From assembly GCA_001972305.1 (NCBI GenBank), contig BDDD01001771.1, positions 15,246 to 79,245 on the forward strand: DNA of 64,000 nucleotides, read 5' to 3'. Positions 45,741 to 56,905 of this stretch are shown here, one piece after another (the stretch's first letter is position 1; each line of letters begins with the position of its first letter). The notes under the pieces were generated by a model that saw only the letters and a list, made by a program, of their open reading frames with translations, ran no database searches and had not been told where the DNA came from. Source of the DNA: Cephalotus follicularis. Lineage: Eukaryota; Streptophyta; Magnoliopsida; Oxalidales; Cephalotaceae. The translations under genes and the position numbers were made by a program.

Positions 45741-47087
45741 TGTCACACCTGTTTCTATAACAACATTTAGGTCATGGAAATTTAACATAGAATTCAGCTT
45801 ATACAATTTTACGAGAAAATTAAAACTTTCCAAACCATATAAAACTCTTGCGGAAGCATTTGATAATAAGCCGAATAAATAAACATAACATGCGTCCCAT
45901 ACCACATGTTATTAATCGTTTAACAACATAAATAACCCATCGCTAATTGCCCTCAAACGGAGCATGATCAATATTCAATACAAATACATTATCCACCAAT
46001 TGCAATAATACATTGTCTGGAAATACAATACATAAAACAAGAACAACTCAGTCTTCTCTTCAAATCTCCAAGTGTGCATAATAACAACACCCACCGCATC
46101 AATCTAAAATTGTAAGGGGTTAGCCTTTGTCCTCACTCGGCTAAGTAGAAAAATTTATAAATACAATTGGGGTCAGTGATAATAAATGTCATGTAATGAA
46201 TGCAATCGTGATGCCAATACAATATATAGCAACACATTTATGTATATGTATGTAACACCCGGGATTTTCATTAAAGTGTAATATTGTATTTCCAATGTAA
46301 TTTATGCTTTGAATTAATGAGAACCATGATTTTCGTCTTTTGTGTGTTGAAAAGTTGCAAGAAAAGATGTGTTGGCGTGTTGAAAATAGGTGGGCAGCCG
46401 ACTGCCATAAGGAGGCAGTCAACTGGACCCTAAGGGAAGGAACCAGCCAGCTGCTGTGAGGAACAGCTGGCAGAAAACTGTCGGCAGAGACAGCCGACTG
46501 CCAAGTTGGGGCAGTCGACTGCCATGCGTCAGATAGCATAACGTGCTGCCATACCTGGTGTGATAGAAAGGGGAGTGTTTTTGGGTTTATACGGGCAGAA
46601 GAGAGAGAGAGAGAGAGAGAGAGATGTTTTCTCCATAAAAACACACGTTTTCCTCTCCAATCTTCACCATTTCACTAAGAAAGAAAACAGAAAATCACAG
46701 AGGAAAGAGAGAAAAGAGGTAGAAAGTTTGTAAGGGAGAAGGAGAGGAAGAAAGAGAGAGAGAAGTTGGGCTGTGTTTTTGGGAGCTCAAACCGGTGACA
46801 AGAACCGAGTTCGTGGGAGCTGCTGGACGGATTTTGAGAGTGCAAAGGCCACAGATTTGGACTTAGAGAGGTGGATTGGAATTCCTAACTTGGAGTTCTA
46901 AGGTAGGGGGAGTGTTATATTTGTGATTTAAATTCAATTATAATATTGTCCATAAGATGAAATGCATGCAATGTGTTGTGTTATGAGCATGAATGTGATG
47001 TTGTGGTGATAATGCTCTGTGTTGTAATGGATTATTGTGAGTTTTGGCTTTGTATTTTGCTGCTGTTTTGTACACTGCCCGTAGGAC

Positions 47088-47390
47088 CAGCCGACTGTCC
47101 AAAGGGGATAGCCGACTGCTCGAGAGTGCTAGCCGACTGTTCAGTATGAATAGCTGACTAAATGGATCCAGCCAAATGTGCTTGGGAGCCAGTCGACTGT
47201 CCATGTATGTTACTGAGAAATGCTTGCAGAGGCTTGAGTAGCCGACTGTTGTAGGCCAGTAGCTGACTGTTGGGTATGAATAGCTGACTATCGAGTGAGG
47301 GCAGCTAACTACCAGTAAGGGGCAGTCGACTGCCAAAGGGGGGGACATCTGTCTGCCAGTAGAAACCAGCCGACTATCAACCACTATTTT
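47088..47390. repeat. Phased CAGCCGACTG array
   Basis: Copies start at 47088, 47109, 47130, 47151, 47169 and 47190, and then at 47239, 47260, 47281, 47302 and 47323. The second run is exactly 21 bp at every step. The dominant variant is AGCCGACTG, which contains GCCGAC. Confidence 0.95.
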
Positions 47391-48040
47391 GCATCATGAG
47401 CGTCTGTGTGCATTGTGAACTGTGATAAACTGATTTATGCATTGTGATAATTGATTGCGAACTGTTATATCATCTTTTTGGAAGTGCATACATGATTATT
47501 ATAAATCATTATTTTGTACGAAAATGTATGTTTAAGTAAAATGTATATATTAAGAAATTTGTGAAAATGGCTTCCAAAACATTTTGAACTGAGATTGTAA
47601 ATATCGTGAACTGAGTTTTGAAACATCGTGAATCGAGAATCGTGACATCATGAAAATGAGTTTGTTTTCAAGTACTTTGTTTTATAAATTACTTGGAAAA
47701 CTGTTTTGAGCATCGAGATGATTGTGATTGTGATGATTGACTATGATATTGATTGTGATTGTGTTTGTGGCCGTACTAGTTGTGTGGCAGAGATGCCAGC
47801 GATGGCTAGTGGCCGGGTTGACCTAGGGGCCAAGAGATGGCTAGGTAACTCATTGTATCATGACCTGCTTCATGCCGTCCAGAGTCGAGGCTGATGACGG
47901 GATGTACGAGGTTTGGGGCCAGGAGTTGGCGACGCTCTTCGTACCCATCGAGATCTGTGTGGTCCTTTTTGGGACATGTTTGTGAACCGTGAAATGTGAT
48001 ATTGTGATATCGTGAACTGTGACAATGTGGTTATAGCATA

Positions 48041-48071
48041 TGTATATATATATACATATATATATATATAT
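48041..48071. repeat. TA microsatellite
   Basis: An imperfect (TA)n run inside the solo LTR at 46251-48564. The same place in element D's LTR (58675-58695) has a shorter run. Confidence 0.85.
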
Positions 48072-49209
48072 GCATCGAGATATAGTATGTACTGCATCAT
48101 GATGCATTCATGTCATGGCTTTGTTTATTGTTGACCCTAAGTTACACTTATGACCTTAGCCGAGTGAGGACAAAGACTAACCCCCTACTATTGCAGATTG
48201 ATGCAGCATTTTGGATATTGTCGGCATGGCCGTATCAGATGCGACAGAGTTTTATTTACTTAAATAAATGTAAAACAATGTACTTGAGACCTGATGTACT
48301 TTGGATTACTGTACTAATGTTCTAATGTTGTTGATCGACTTTTGGATCACTCTCCGTTTGTGGGATTTTTAACAATGACTTAATGATGATGTTGTGGGAA
48401 TCATGTGGTATGGGACACATGGTTCTGTTTACTTTCAGCTTATTGTTAAAGGCTTTCACAATTTATTATTTAAAGCAAAGTTTTAAGTTTTATCGCACTT
48501 TGTATAAGCTGAATGTATGTTAAATTGCGTTGATATATGTTGTTAATACAAACGGGGTGTGACAATGTGTGTGTGTGTGTCTATATATATATATGTACAA
48601 TCCATCAATCATGCCACAAGGTCCAATCAATCCAATCTCGCACGAAGAGCGTCGCCAACTCCTGGCCCCAACGTCGTGCCACCTACCTCAGCCCCGGCTC
48701 CGGCCGACTCGAAGCAGATGTACCAATTCGATACCCGTACATGGCAGGTATATCAATCCAGTTTCACACATAAAGCGTAGCCGTCTCCTGGCCCCAACGT
48801 CGTGCCACTTGCCTCAGCCCTGGCTCCGGCCGACTCGAAGCAAATGTATCAATCCAAAACACAATCCAGCAATATATGCAAAAATCAATCCTTTTCAAGT
48901 AATTATAAGTCATAAAATACTTGAATTAATAAATTTTCAAATGTATAACAATCCTCGAAACCATATTTCAATCTTTGAAACAATTCCTCAATCTTTGAAA
49001 TATACATTTTTATCAAACATACATTTCTGTGTAAAACAATGATTTATTTTTAACAATCATATATGTACTTCCAAAATGACCAAACATTTTAGAAAAATAG
49101 CATTTCAATTCAATCCATGGCAGTATGCAATGCAAACATATGCTCAAATGCATCTATAGTCGTTTTGGGGTCAATCTACACAATCTAGGCAAAATAGTTC
49201 AAAATAGTA

Positions 49210-49530
49210 GTTTAAGCTTCGACGTTCATCTCCTAGGCATCAACGCTTATGTCCTCTAAGCGTTGATGCTTCCATCCTTAGTGTCAGTGCTTACCTCAGA
49301 ACCTTTACGCCTCAATACTTGTTTTTGGCGTCGACGCTCAAGGCATGGACCCTTAAGCGTTGGCGCCTTAATCCTAAGCGCTGACGCTTTGAGGTAGGAC
49401 CTCACGCGTCAACGCTTACGATCATTCATTCCCTCGTTCAAGCCCAAGCCGTCACGTTACCTCTAAGCGTCAACGTCACAGTGTATTACAGTAAAAGTGT
49501 CGACGCTTATCCATTAAGCGTCGACGATTA
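49210..49530. repeat. AAGCGTCGACGCTT-type array
   Basis: About ten degenerate copies (for example AAGCGTTGATGCTT, AAGCGCTGACGCTT, AAGCGTCGACGATT), mostly 20-23 bp apart, in the presumed intronic position of this LTR. A second cluster lies near the LTR start at 50268-50425 (TTTAAGCGTCGCCGG, GGCGCCGACGCTTAA, GGCGTCGACGCG). Confidence 0.88.
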
Positions 49531-50583
49531 GAGAAGCCTAGAACTTCATCTTCTCTAACACATCCAAAAAACCAGTAAGATCAATAGATAAAATGCATGC
49601 AATCCAGTTCATGTTAAGCTCAGATTATAGCATGCATGGCAGGTTCAATACTCACAACAACTATAGCATCAAACCCACAATCCACAATCCATAAATCCAT
49701 GCGTTTCATCAATGAACACTCAATATTATTGAACTCAAATTGCATGTATAAATCCCCTACCATTGGTTCCAAGTTAGGAATCCGAAAGTCACCTCTTTAA
49801 GTCACCGAATAGTAGCTTCTCCAAGCTTCCCTGGCCCGGTTCCCAACAGTTCCAAGCCCAGGCTTTCCAAGCTCCAAGCTTCTCACTTTTTCAACAATGG
49901 AGGAAAGGTTCCTCTCTCTCTTCTCTCTCTTCTTTTTCTTCTCGCTTGTCACTGTTTCTCTCTAACTTTCTCACCGATCTCCTCTACCCTTTTTCCTTCC
50001 CCTTCCAAGCGTCAGTTTGGTGAAGAATATGAGAGGGAGGTGTGAGCTTTTATGGAGTTTCTCTCTCCCAATTCTTTTCCCTCGTTTTCTCTCTCCCTCT
50101 CACTTATCCCTCTATAACTGTCTCTTCCTCTCTCTTTTCTCTGTCATTTCAATGCCTGGGGAAGGGCAACTGGCTGGGCACGCCATCCCTGGAATGACAT
50201 GCGCCATCAGTGCCCTCCACATGGTTCCAACACGTTTATGTCAGTGTTTTAACTTACCCTGTCGACAGTTTTAAGCGTCGCCGGTTATCGTTGGCGCCGA
50301 CGCTTAACTCAGTGCATGCTTTGGCGTCGACGCGTATCTCTGGCGTCAACGCTTTGGAAAATTTGGTGAAGCGCGCATTTTTCATTCTTTGGCGTCGATG
50401 GTTAGCCTTTAGGCGTCCACGCTTTAGCCAATTTCCTGTTTCTTAACTCCGTATAACACCTTTAACATTCTTTACTCAAAATCAATACACCATGATTGGG
50501 AAAATTCATCATTTCTCATTAATCTATGGCAATTTACGTCAGGAATTAAAATAATACAATGAGTGCAAATCCCGGTCATTACA

Positions 50584-51149
50584 ATCACCTTAGGCATCCA
50601 TATTCTTGGCAAGCACTTGAGAATTTTTCTCACCATTTCACTGTTAGTATAAATTTTATCTAGAGCTTGTAGAGCATTAGTGATATTGGTGAATCTAGTA
50701 AACACAGTCTTAATATCTTCATTATCATGCATAGTGAACATTTCATATTCATGAACAAGCATGTTTATTTTGGCCTCTTTTACCTGATTGGTACCTTCAT
50801 ACGTTACCTCAAGTATATCCCACATTTCTTTGGCCGAAACACAAGAGGATACTCTATTAAATTCATTTGAGTTAATAGCACATATAATTATATGTTTTGC
50901 CTTAGCATTCAATTGTACTATTTTCCTATCTTCATCATTATATTTATTTCTAGGTTTTGAAATAATCTTACCACATTCATTTGTGGTGGTAGGCAAATTT
51001 GGACCATCAACGATTAGGTCTCAAAGATTATAGTCTAGGGATTGAATAAAAATAGTCATTTTGGCTTTCCAATCACTATAATTTTTTCCATCAAAAAATG
51101 GGGGTTTTGAAATATTTTGGCTTTCGTTAGAATTCAAGTTCATGGTCAT
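50584..51149 (-). pseudogene. Copia B gag N-terminal part
   Basis: ATG at 51149 (MTMNLNSNESQ) opens a DUF4219/UBN2 Gag: PPFFDGKNYSDWKAKM, then a TGA near 51018, then AKEMWDILEVTYEGTNQVKEAK and ILKCLPRIWMPKV up to the solo LTR at 50583. The remaining Gag is at 44651-45740. The start lies about 45 bp inside the primer site. Confidence 0.92.
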
Positions 51150-51194
51150 TTTGATCTTTAAACCTCTAACACTTAAGAATTATGAGATTACCTT

Positions 51195-51207
51195 CTCTGA
51201 TAGCAAT
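51195..51207 (-). promoter_or_regulatory. Primer binding site of copia B (mutated)
   Basis: The minus strand ATTGCTATCAGAG differs by one base from the ATTGGTATCAGAG seen at 12203. It abuts the LTR start at 51208. Confidence 0.85.
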
Positions 51208-51780
51208 TGAAAGACTATAAGATGGGGGTGAATTGTAGTATTTAAATAAATATGAACTTTTTCGAGATTAAGCCAATATAAAATAAAACAAGAAATTCAA
51301 TATATCAATATCACAATGATAATTAACAGAGTAAATAGATAAGGAAAGAGAATGCAAACACAGTTTTATAGTGGTTCGACCAAACTCTTGCCTACGTCCA
51401 CTTAAGCGTTGCCAAGCGTTGTTGCTTTGTTCACATTTGTTTAGGCCATATTGTCAACCGTTGGTGCTTTGAATTTAACCTCTGACACTTTGTACTAAAA
51501 CTGCTGGCGCTTAGAGTTATCAACTTCGATGCTTAATGCCAATGCCTTCAATGCTTAATGTCAATGCCTTTGCGCTTAATCCCATAAGCGTTGACGCTTT
51601 AATCTGGCCTTCGACGCTTAATGCCATAAGCGCTGATACTTTAACTTGGGCTTCGATGCTTAATGCCAAGCTTTATCTCAATTCTCTTCTACATCATCTG
51701 TCTTATCTTGTACATAAACTGAAATGATTAGTTATAAATATGTTATCATCAAAATTAGGATTGAGACATAAATGTCAACA
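51208..51780 (-). mobile_element. 5' LTR of copia B with internal deletion
   Basis: 573 bp. It matches both ends of the 3' LTR, but about 600 bp are missing at about 51401, where CCTACGTCCACTT joins AAGCGTTGCC. The GTCGAC-type array (51400-51665) is kept. Confidence 0.9.
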
Positions 51781-51841
51781 GACATCTTGAGAAGATAGGT
51801 GTTAAACACATGATTGATTGACTGTAGTGCAAGGGGGAGAT
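51781..51841 (+). pseudogene. Copia A last codons and polypurine tract
   Basis: The sequence encodes the very end of a copia polyprotein (HLEKIGVKHMIDWL-like, the stop reading through a degenerate TGA) and then AAGGGGGAGATT, the polypurine tract, directly before the LTR start at 51842. It is the continuation of 22435-22537. Confidence 0.88.
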
Positions 51842-53343
51842 TGTTAGATTTAAGTGTGTGCCCTACACACAATCGATACAATTTTAATAATAGTTTCTTG
51901 TATGGACAAACTTATTTATTTATTCAGCAATAAAATATGGTATTTTCTTTATCATAGTGTGTGTATTTACTACTGTTTATCTTATGTGATAATTAATTAT
52001 GATAAAACACATAGAATTAAAGCAAGGAAAATATAATCATGATGAGATTATGATAGTGAGATATATTATTCTTATACATGCTTTATTCTTAAGTATTTCT
52101 AATCGTATGATCACTATAATGGGGATTAGTGATTCTGGATAGATTAGCGCGTATGATGTTTCACTCAATTGGGAGTATGACGGACTTCACGCTATTAGTG
52201 TAGTGGACACTATAACATATATGTGGATGCTTATTAGAGAATAAGTGCACTGAATTGACCCCGACTACGAACACCTAAATGGAGCTATCAATGTTTGTCA
52301 ATTACAAGTTCTTTGTTACAGTTGTGCTTGTGATCTTTAGACTTGAAACACCTACTTTTCTTGTGAATATGATATTATGTTTCAATATGATTCTTAATAT
52401 TTCTTCGAATTATTATAAGATGAAATATTGGATATGATGGATTATATATGGAGGTATGTGAGTCGTCATAGGGAATTCACCATACTTACTGATAGATGAA
52501 GAATATTCTATGTAACTTGGTTAATTCATAATTCAGGAAATCTTTGATCAAAGTGGATATAAAATTAGAAAAGAAGTTTTCTAATTTCATCATGGAATTA
52601 TGATATTAATGGTGAGGTATATATAATTAAATTATTATGATTTGATAGAAAAATCCATACCCTAAATTTAATTGGATTATTATTTAGTAGAATGATTGAA
52701 TTTCACGTTAATTGTAATTGAAAAGGTTCACGGAATATATTCATATTATCTGGGTAGTCATCAGATAGTAATATGCGTCAATCTTTACTTGTAGCATCCC
52801 AAAATAATTAATGAGATTAATTATGGATTAATTAATTAGAAATGTCTAATTAATTAAATACAAAAATTGCATATCTACTGTCAACATAATAGTGAATCTA
52901 AGGGGTCACACACAAAAGGATATTTATGAATTAGAGAAATGTCTAAGTTATTCCGTAATTAATATTAAGTGGGGACTTAATTAATAATTGTGGAATTAAG
53001 GTAGGAAAGCGGTTTCTATGCAGACTATCCTTAATAGAATGTCTATATAAGGAGACTTAATGCAGGAAAAGGTTAGAAACTTTAAGCATTAGGGTTCCCA
53101 CATATTCTCTAGAGTAGAATTCTCTAATTCGGATACCTATATGGATACACTTAGAGATTGGACGCTTGTGTGATTAGCTGTGAACCCGATTGAAGTTCCT
53201 AAGATACTTTGATCGTCAATAAGGTACAAAATCATTTCTAACCTTCTTGTTTGGATTTCTATTTACATTAAGGATGATCTTGAGGCAAGATAATCAATAA
53301 AATTTTTATATTTTTGCTATACATGGTTATCGATTTTATTACA
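51842..53343 (+). mobile_element. 3' LTR of copia A
   Basis: Starts TGTTAGATTTAAGTGTGTGCCC after the polypurine tract. The end is uncertain; ATTTTATTACA at 53343 is the best candidate. It is AT-rich, with no GTCGAC arrays, unlike the younger elements. The partner 5' LTR is left of the window, so it cannot be confirmed by alignment. No gene seen within it. Confidence 0.7.
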
Positions 53344-53689
53344 ATTTCATATCCTATTACATGAGTAGGAGCTGCCTTATATAGGGTTTGAATGTTGTGA
53401 TCTCACATATTTGCGTGAGACCCAAACTCTTACTAGTAATAGTAAATCAAGAATCTTATACTCCTTAAGATATGACGCCTTGAAATATTTCCCCCATCGA
53501 TTCTAATCAAGCTAGTATTCCTAAGAATAGCACCACGTATGCAAAACATTTACACTGCAAGGCCGACCTCCTCTTCAATCCAAGCCAAAACAGTTACCAA
53601 AGTCTGAATAAACTTGAATGAGGAGTGTTAGCAAAATCGGACACACAGATATCACAATCTCAATCAATAAAGCAGTAAATGTCACGCCT
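53344..53689. other. Unassigned 346 bp
   Basis: No open frame, repeat family or LTR end that I recognise. It could be the end of the copia A LTR if that LTR is longer than I judged, or the original flank of copia A. Confidence 0.4.
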
Positions 53690-54827
53690 CGAACCATGGG
53701 AAAACCCCACGGCTCTGTTGTGAAGGCTCAAAAAGGATAGGAACATTTAGGGACATTAGGGTTAGGGTTGTAAAACAAAACTTTTTCATTTGATTAAATG
53801 CCTAATCAATGGCATGTAAGCCTTGGATTTTGTACAAATCATTTTGCATTAAAAAGGCATGATATTATATTATGAAGTGGTAAATTGGGCTTGAGAATTA
53901 TCTTTCCTTCTTGGGCCAAACTAGGCCAGGGAAGAATGGATATGGTCCGACCCTTGTGAAGTAAGGTGGTGCGTGATGCGTTCTAGAGTCTTCCACTCAA
54001 ATAAAAGGAGATATTTTTTGGCAAAGGGGACCACATGTCTCATAATTCAGGGAAGAGACAAAGGAGAGCGCTTTGTCTAGAGAGTTTGACACTCTCTCCG
54101 CTCTCACTTTATCTTCTCACTTCCGGACCTAGAAGGCGGTGAGAGAGTAGTTTTGAGAGAGGAAGTTCGATTTGGAACAAAAGAGGAGCCGTAAGATTTG
54201 CAGCAGTGAGTAGAACCGGAAGGAAGCAACAGATCAACGATTTTGTAGTAGTTTTTTCAAGATCTGCACCGCTTGACAGTCTTTGCGGTAGGTTCTACTC
54301 ATATGCCTTGAGCTATATATTTATATAACTGCTGTGAATGATTGTACTAATGTGAACTGATATATGGTACTGTTAAGGATTGATGTATTGTGTTGAGACG
54401 CATTGCTCGACCAGGACTAGATAAATGGATTAAGGTTGATGGTTAGGTTGTCCTGAATTAGAATCAGCCATTGGAGCTTATGACTCCCTTGAATTAAAGG
54501 ATTGATTGCTTGAATTGAGATATAATTGTAGATGAGCTGTTTAACAGCCATTTGCTATAGTTCTGCTAAGTGTTAAGATGTCGACGCTTCCAATTAGAGC
54601 GTCGGTGCCTTACTAGAGGTGCACCTCAGTGCTAGAGGTAGACCTCATACTTGAAGGTAAGACCTCAGTATTAGCAGGCAGACCTCGCATTTGAAGGTAA
54701 TTGTATTGTTATATCTCGTATCAGGAGCCAAACCTTGAAGGACGGGGTCAGAGCTCACTAGACTACAGAGCAGACTTGTCCATGAGGTAGCAGAGAACAT
54801 TTGCGCCACGAGACTGCAGAGCAAACT
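53690..54827 (+). mobile_element. Truncated LTR starting TGTCACGCCTCG
   Basis: The layout is like the other LTRs: an opening, CTCTCTCCGCTCTC tracts near 54090-54120, a leader with GCGGTAGGTTC near 54288, and then a short GTCGAC cluster and a GAGGTNNACCTC array. It is cut at 54828 by the next LTR. The first 30 bases are close to the reverse complement of the end of the remnant at 21729-22434. Confidence 0.65.
54575..54695. repeat. GAGGTNNACCTC tandem array (19-20 bp)
   Basis: Four degenerate units, each about 19-20 bp, centred on GAGGTGCACCTC (a perfect 12-bp palindrome), GAGGTAGACCTC, AGGTAAGACCTC and AGGCAGACCTC, directly after one GTCGACGCTT copy. It sits in the place where other LTRs carry the GTCGAC array. 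Confidence 0.8.
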
Positions 54828-56905
54828 TGTAATAACCGCAATTTCAATTAATGTATATTCTACAACGATGAATAAAATATGCATTTTTGAGATTATATGT
54901 TGGGTTATCATTTGAATAGAATGAATTTGGAATAAATTCTTAAATGAAAAGTAAAGAAATAAGTTCTGGTGCTAAACCATCAACGCCTAACGCCATACCA
55001 TCGACGCTTTGAGCATAGACACATGTAGAGAGCGTACAGTTTAAGGCTGAGTTATGACGCACAAACCGTCGACGCCAGAGAGAAACTGTCGACGCTTTGC
55101 ACGGTGTCAGGACTGTGATACGCGTCTGTTAGAACAGGACAGTGGCGTTGGAATGGTTTCTTTGCAGGCCAAGTGTCCAGGGACGTGTCAGCCATGCAAG
55201 GGAAACGTTACTAGCTGTTGGCAATGCCAGACTAAGTGCCTTGCATGTGCTCTCCATCACACCTGCAAACCTGCAATCACAGCAGAAAAGTGAGAAAGAA
55301 ACAAAGAGTGAAGGCATTCATGAAGGAGAGAGAAATGTCCACAATGAAGTTAGACTAACTGATGAATTAAAGACAGGAAATTGGATCCTTTATATCAGCT
55401 GATACATGAATTGTTTTAGTTTTAGAAAACACTAAGAAATAGAGAAACTATCTGGACAGTTTCTAGGAAATTGATGGACGCTGCATGTTGGTGTTGGAAA
55501 GTTCAAAGTGAGAATTAAAGCTTGATTCTTCCTGGTAAGCCACTAATCCGAATTCCTTGTTGTTGTTATGGTTAACAATTATGGAAACAAACTGAGATTA
55601 GATATACATATCCATTGTTAACAAACAATTATGGAGAAACCCTGGGAATTGGAACTTGAGTTGTTAAATTTTTCAAAAGAGATGAAACTTAGAAGCTAAT
55701 GATAAGCTACTGGTTCCAATTTTTAGTTGTTATCATGACTAGATAACTATTAAACTTATTGGTTTTGATATCTAAACCTATAAACATGCAACCATATAGA
55801 GTAATTGCAGCAAATTGGGAGTTTGAGTTGGAGGTTGAAGAACTTGGAACTCAAAGAGAGGAATCAACTCAATTTGATTCAGGGATAGCATTTGAGGTAG
55901 GGGTTTTGACATGTGCTCGAACATATAACATGTATGATGTGTAGTGATGGTTCAAATTTGATTGCATGTTGAATTGGACTGGGTTTGATATGAAATTTTG
56001 CCTGCTTTGTTTGAGTTGTCGTTACTGAAATTTGTGTAAAACTCAGAAGCGCCTACGCTTAAAGTCTAACTATCGATGCTTAAGGCTTAAAACGGCGTAC
56101 TTAGGTCATTATCAACGACGCTTAGGGCTGAATGAATGACGCTTAGACCTGAAACTGTCGACGCTTGATATATAACCGTCGACGCTTAAGGCGCTGTTTG
56201 GGTTAAATTTGTGAGAATTATACCGGACACCATGGGGTTGGTTTGCAACAATCAAACTCTGTCGTGTATAATCGTATTATAAAGAATTAACAGTTTAGAT
56301 CTTAGTAGTTGATTGCATAAATGATTGAGGATTGCATTGTTGTTGTTCGATTAATCCTTGTAATATTACTGTTCATACTATGCGGTTAATATTACTATTG
56401 CCACTTTCAATGTTTATGTAATCACTATTTTGTCTATAAGTACAAATATGGTTTTCCACTATGGTTTTCAAAAGAAAACTTACTGTTAAATGATTTATTG
56501 ATTTTCCTCCACAAGAGGCACAACTACTGTATTGAATATCGTTTCATCCAATGAGAGGTACGGCCTTCGAATCGTTAAATGCTCTAAAAAAAGAGAGAAC
56601 TACTACTATATTGCATATTATAAATATGTGTAATGTTCTAATGAATTGATTGAATTGATTGTCTATGCTATTGTCGTTGGTCAAGTGATAGGAGATATCA
56701 CTGGCTACGGGGTGGTCCTATGTGCCAGGAGTTGGCTAGAGCTTCCACCAAACTTATCTGCGATGCAGATCGTGATTGTTAAACTGCCCGCTAAATGCCA
56801 GTAGTAATTGTTACCTGACCTATCATCTTCGGAGTGTAGGATGATAGTTAGGTGGTGCGCAGTTGGTGCTAGGAGTTAACGACATGTGACACCCCAAACC
56901 ACTAT
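54828..56905 (+). mobile_element. Truncated Tekay-type LTR (family of 23298-25901)
   Basis: Starts TGTAATAACCGCAATTTC and follows the same order as 23298-25901 up to the conserved GTTGGTGCTAGGAGTTA...GACATGTGACACCC, where element D begins. It contains AAGCGTCGAC-type clusters at 54979-55100 and 56045-56190, CTGGTAAG at 55534-55541 and GAGGTAGGGG at 55894-55903. A cysteine-rich open frame at 55054-55293 is probably chance. Confidence 0.85.

Larger units (their letters stand above)
46251..48564 (+). mobile_element. Solo Tekay-type LTR nested in a solo LTR
   Basis: 2,314 bp, TGTAACACCCGGG...GGGGTGTGACA, flanked by ATGTA (46246-46250) and ATGTG (48565-48569), within a simple GT/TA-rich site. Same family as element D's LTR and as 1-1072. 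It has two motif clusters (46391-46530; 47088-47390), a GA repeat at 46602-46623, AGGTAGGGG at 46901-46909 and the acceptor-like block at 48157-48202. It is the fourth level of the nest. Confidence 0.9.
45741..50583 (-). mobile_element. Solo LTR in copia B gag, itself interrupted
   Basis: The LTR comprises 45741-46250 and 48565-50583, about 2.53 kb without the nested insertion. Minus strand: TGTAATGACCGGG...GGTGTGACA. Flanks are GTCAC (45736-45740) and ATCAC (50584-50588), one mismatch, and the gag frame is continuous across the site. It has the acceptor-like block at 46097-46147, a donor-like GGTAGGGG near 49755-49761, AAGCGTCGAC-type arrays at 49210-49530 and 50268-50425, and a 130-bp-scale tandem duplication at 48645-48845. 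Confidence 0.9.
22538..51780 (-). mobile_element. Copia B, SIRE/Maximus-like, heavily nested
   Basis: A minus-strand Ty1/copia element from TGAAAGACTAC (22538) to GTCAACA (51780), inserted in copia A. Flanks are AACAT (22533-22537) and GACAT (51781-51785), a target duplication with one change. Order on its own strand: 5' LTR 51208-51780, primer site, gag, protease, integrase, RT, RNase H, an extra ORF, polypurine tract, 3' LTR 22538-26304. Five later LTR-type insertions lie within it. The long gag with a coiled coil and second zinc knuckle, and the ORF after pol, point to SIRE/Maximus. Confidence 0.93.

Noticed and set aside
48569-49042. A 157-codon open frame with an internal repeat
   Set aside because: The repeat reflects a DNA tandem duplication in the LTR, and parallel frames are open over the same stretch. 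No domain.
55054-55293. A small cysteine-rich secreted peptide
   Set aside because: It lies within an LTR, overlaps the GTCGAC cluster and has no signal peptide. The related LTR at 23298-25901 does not keep the frame.
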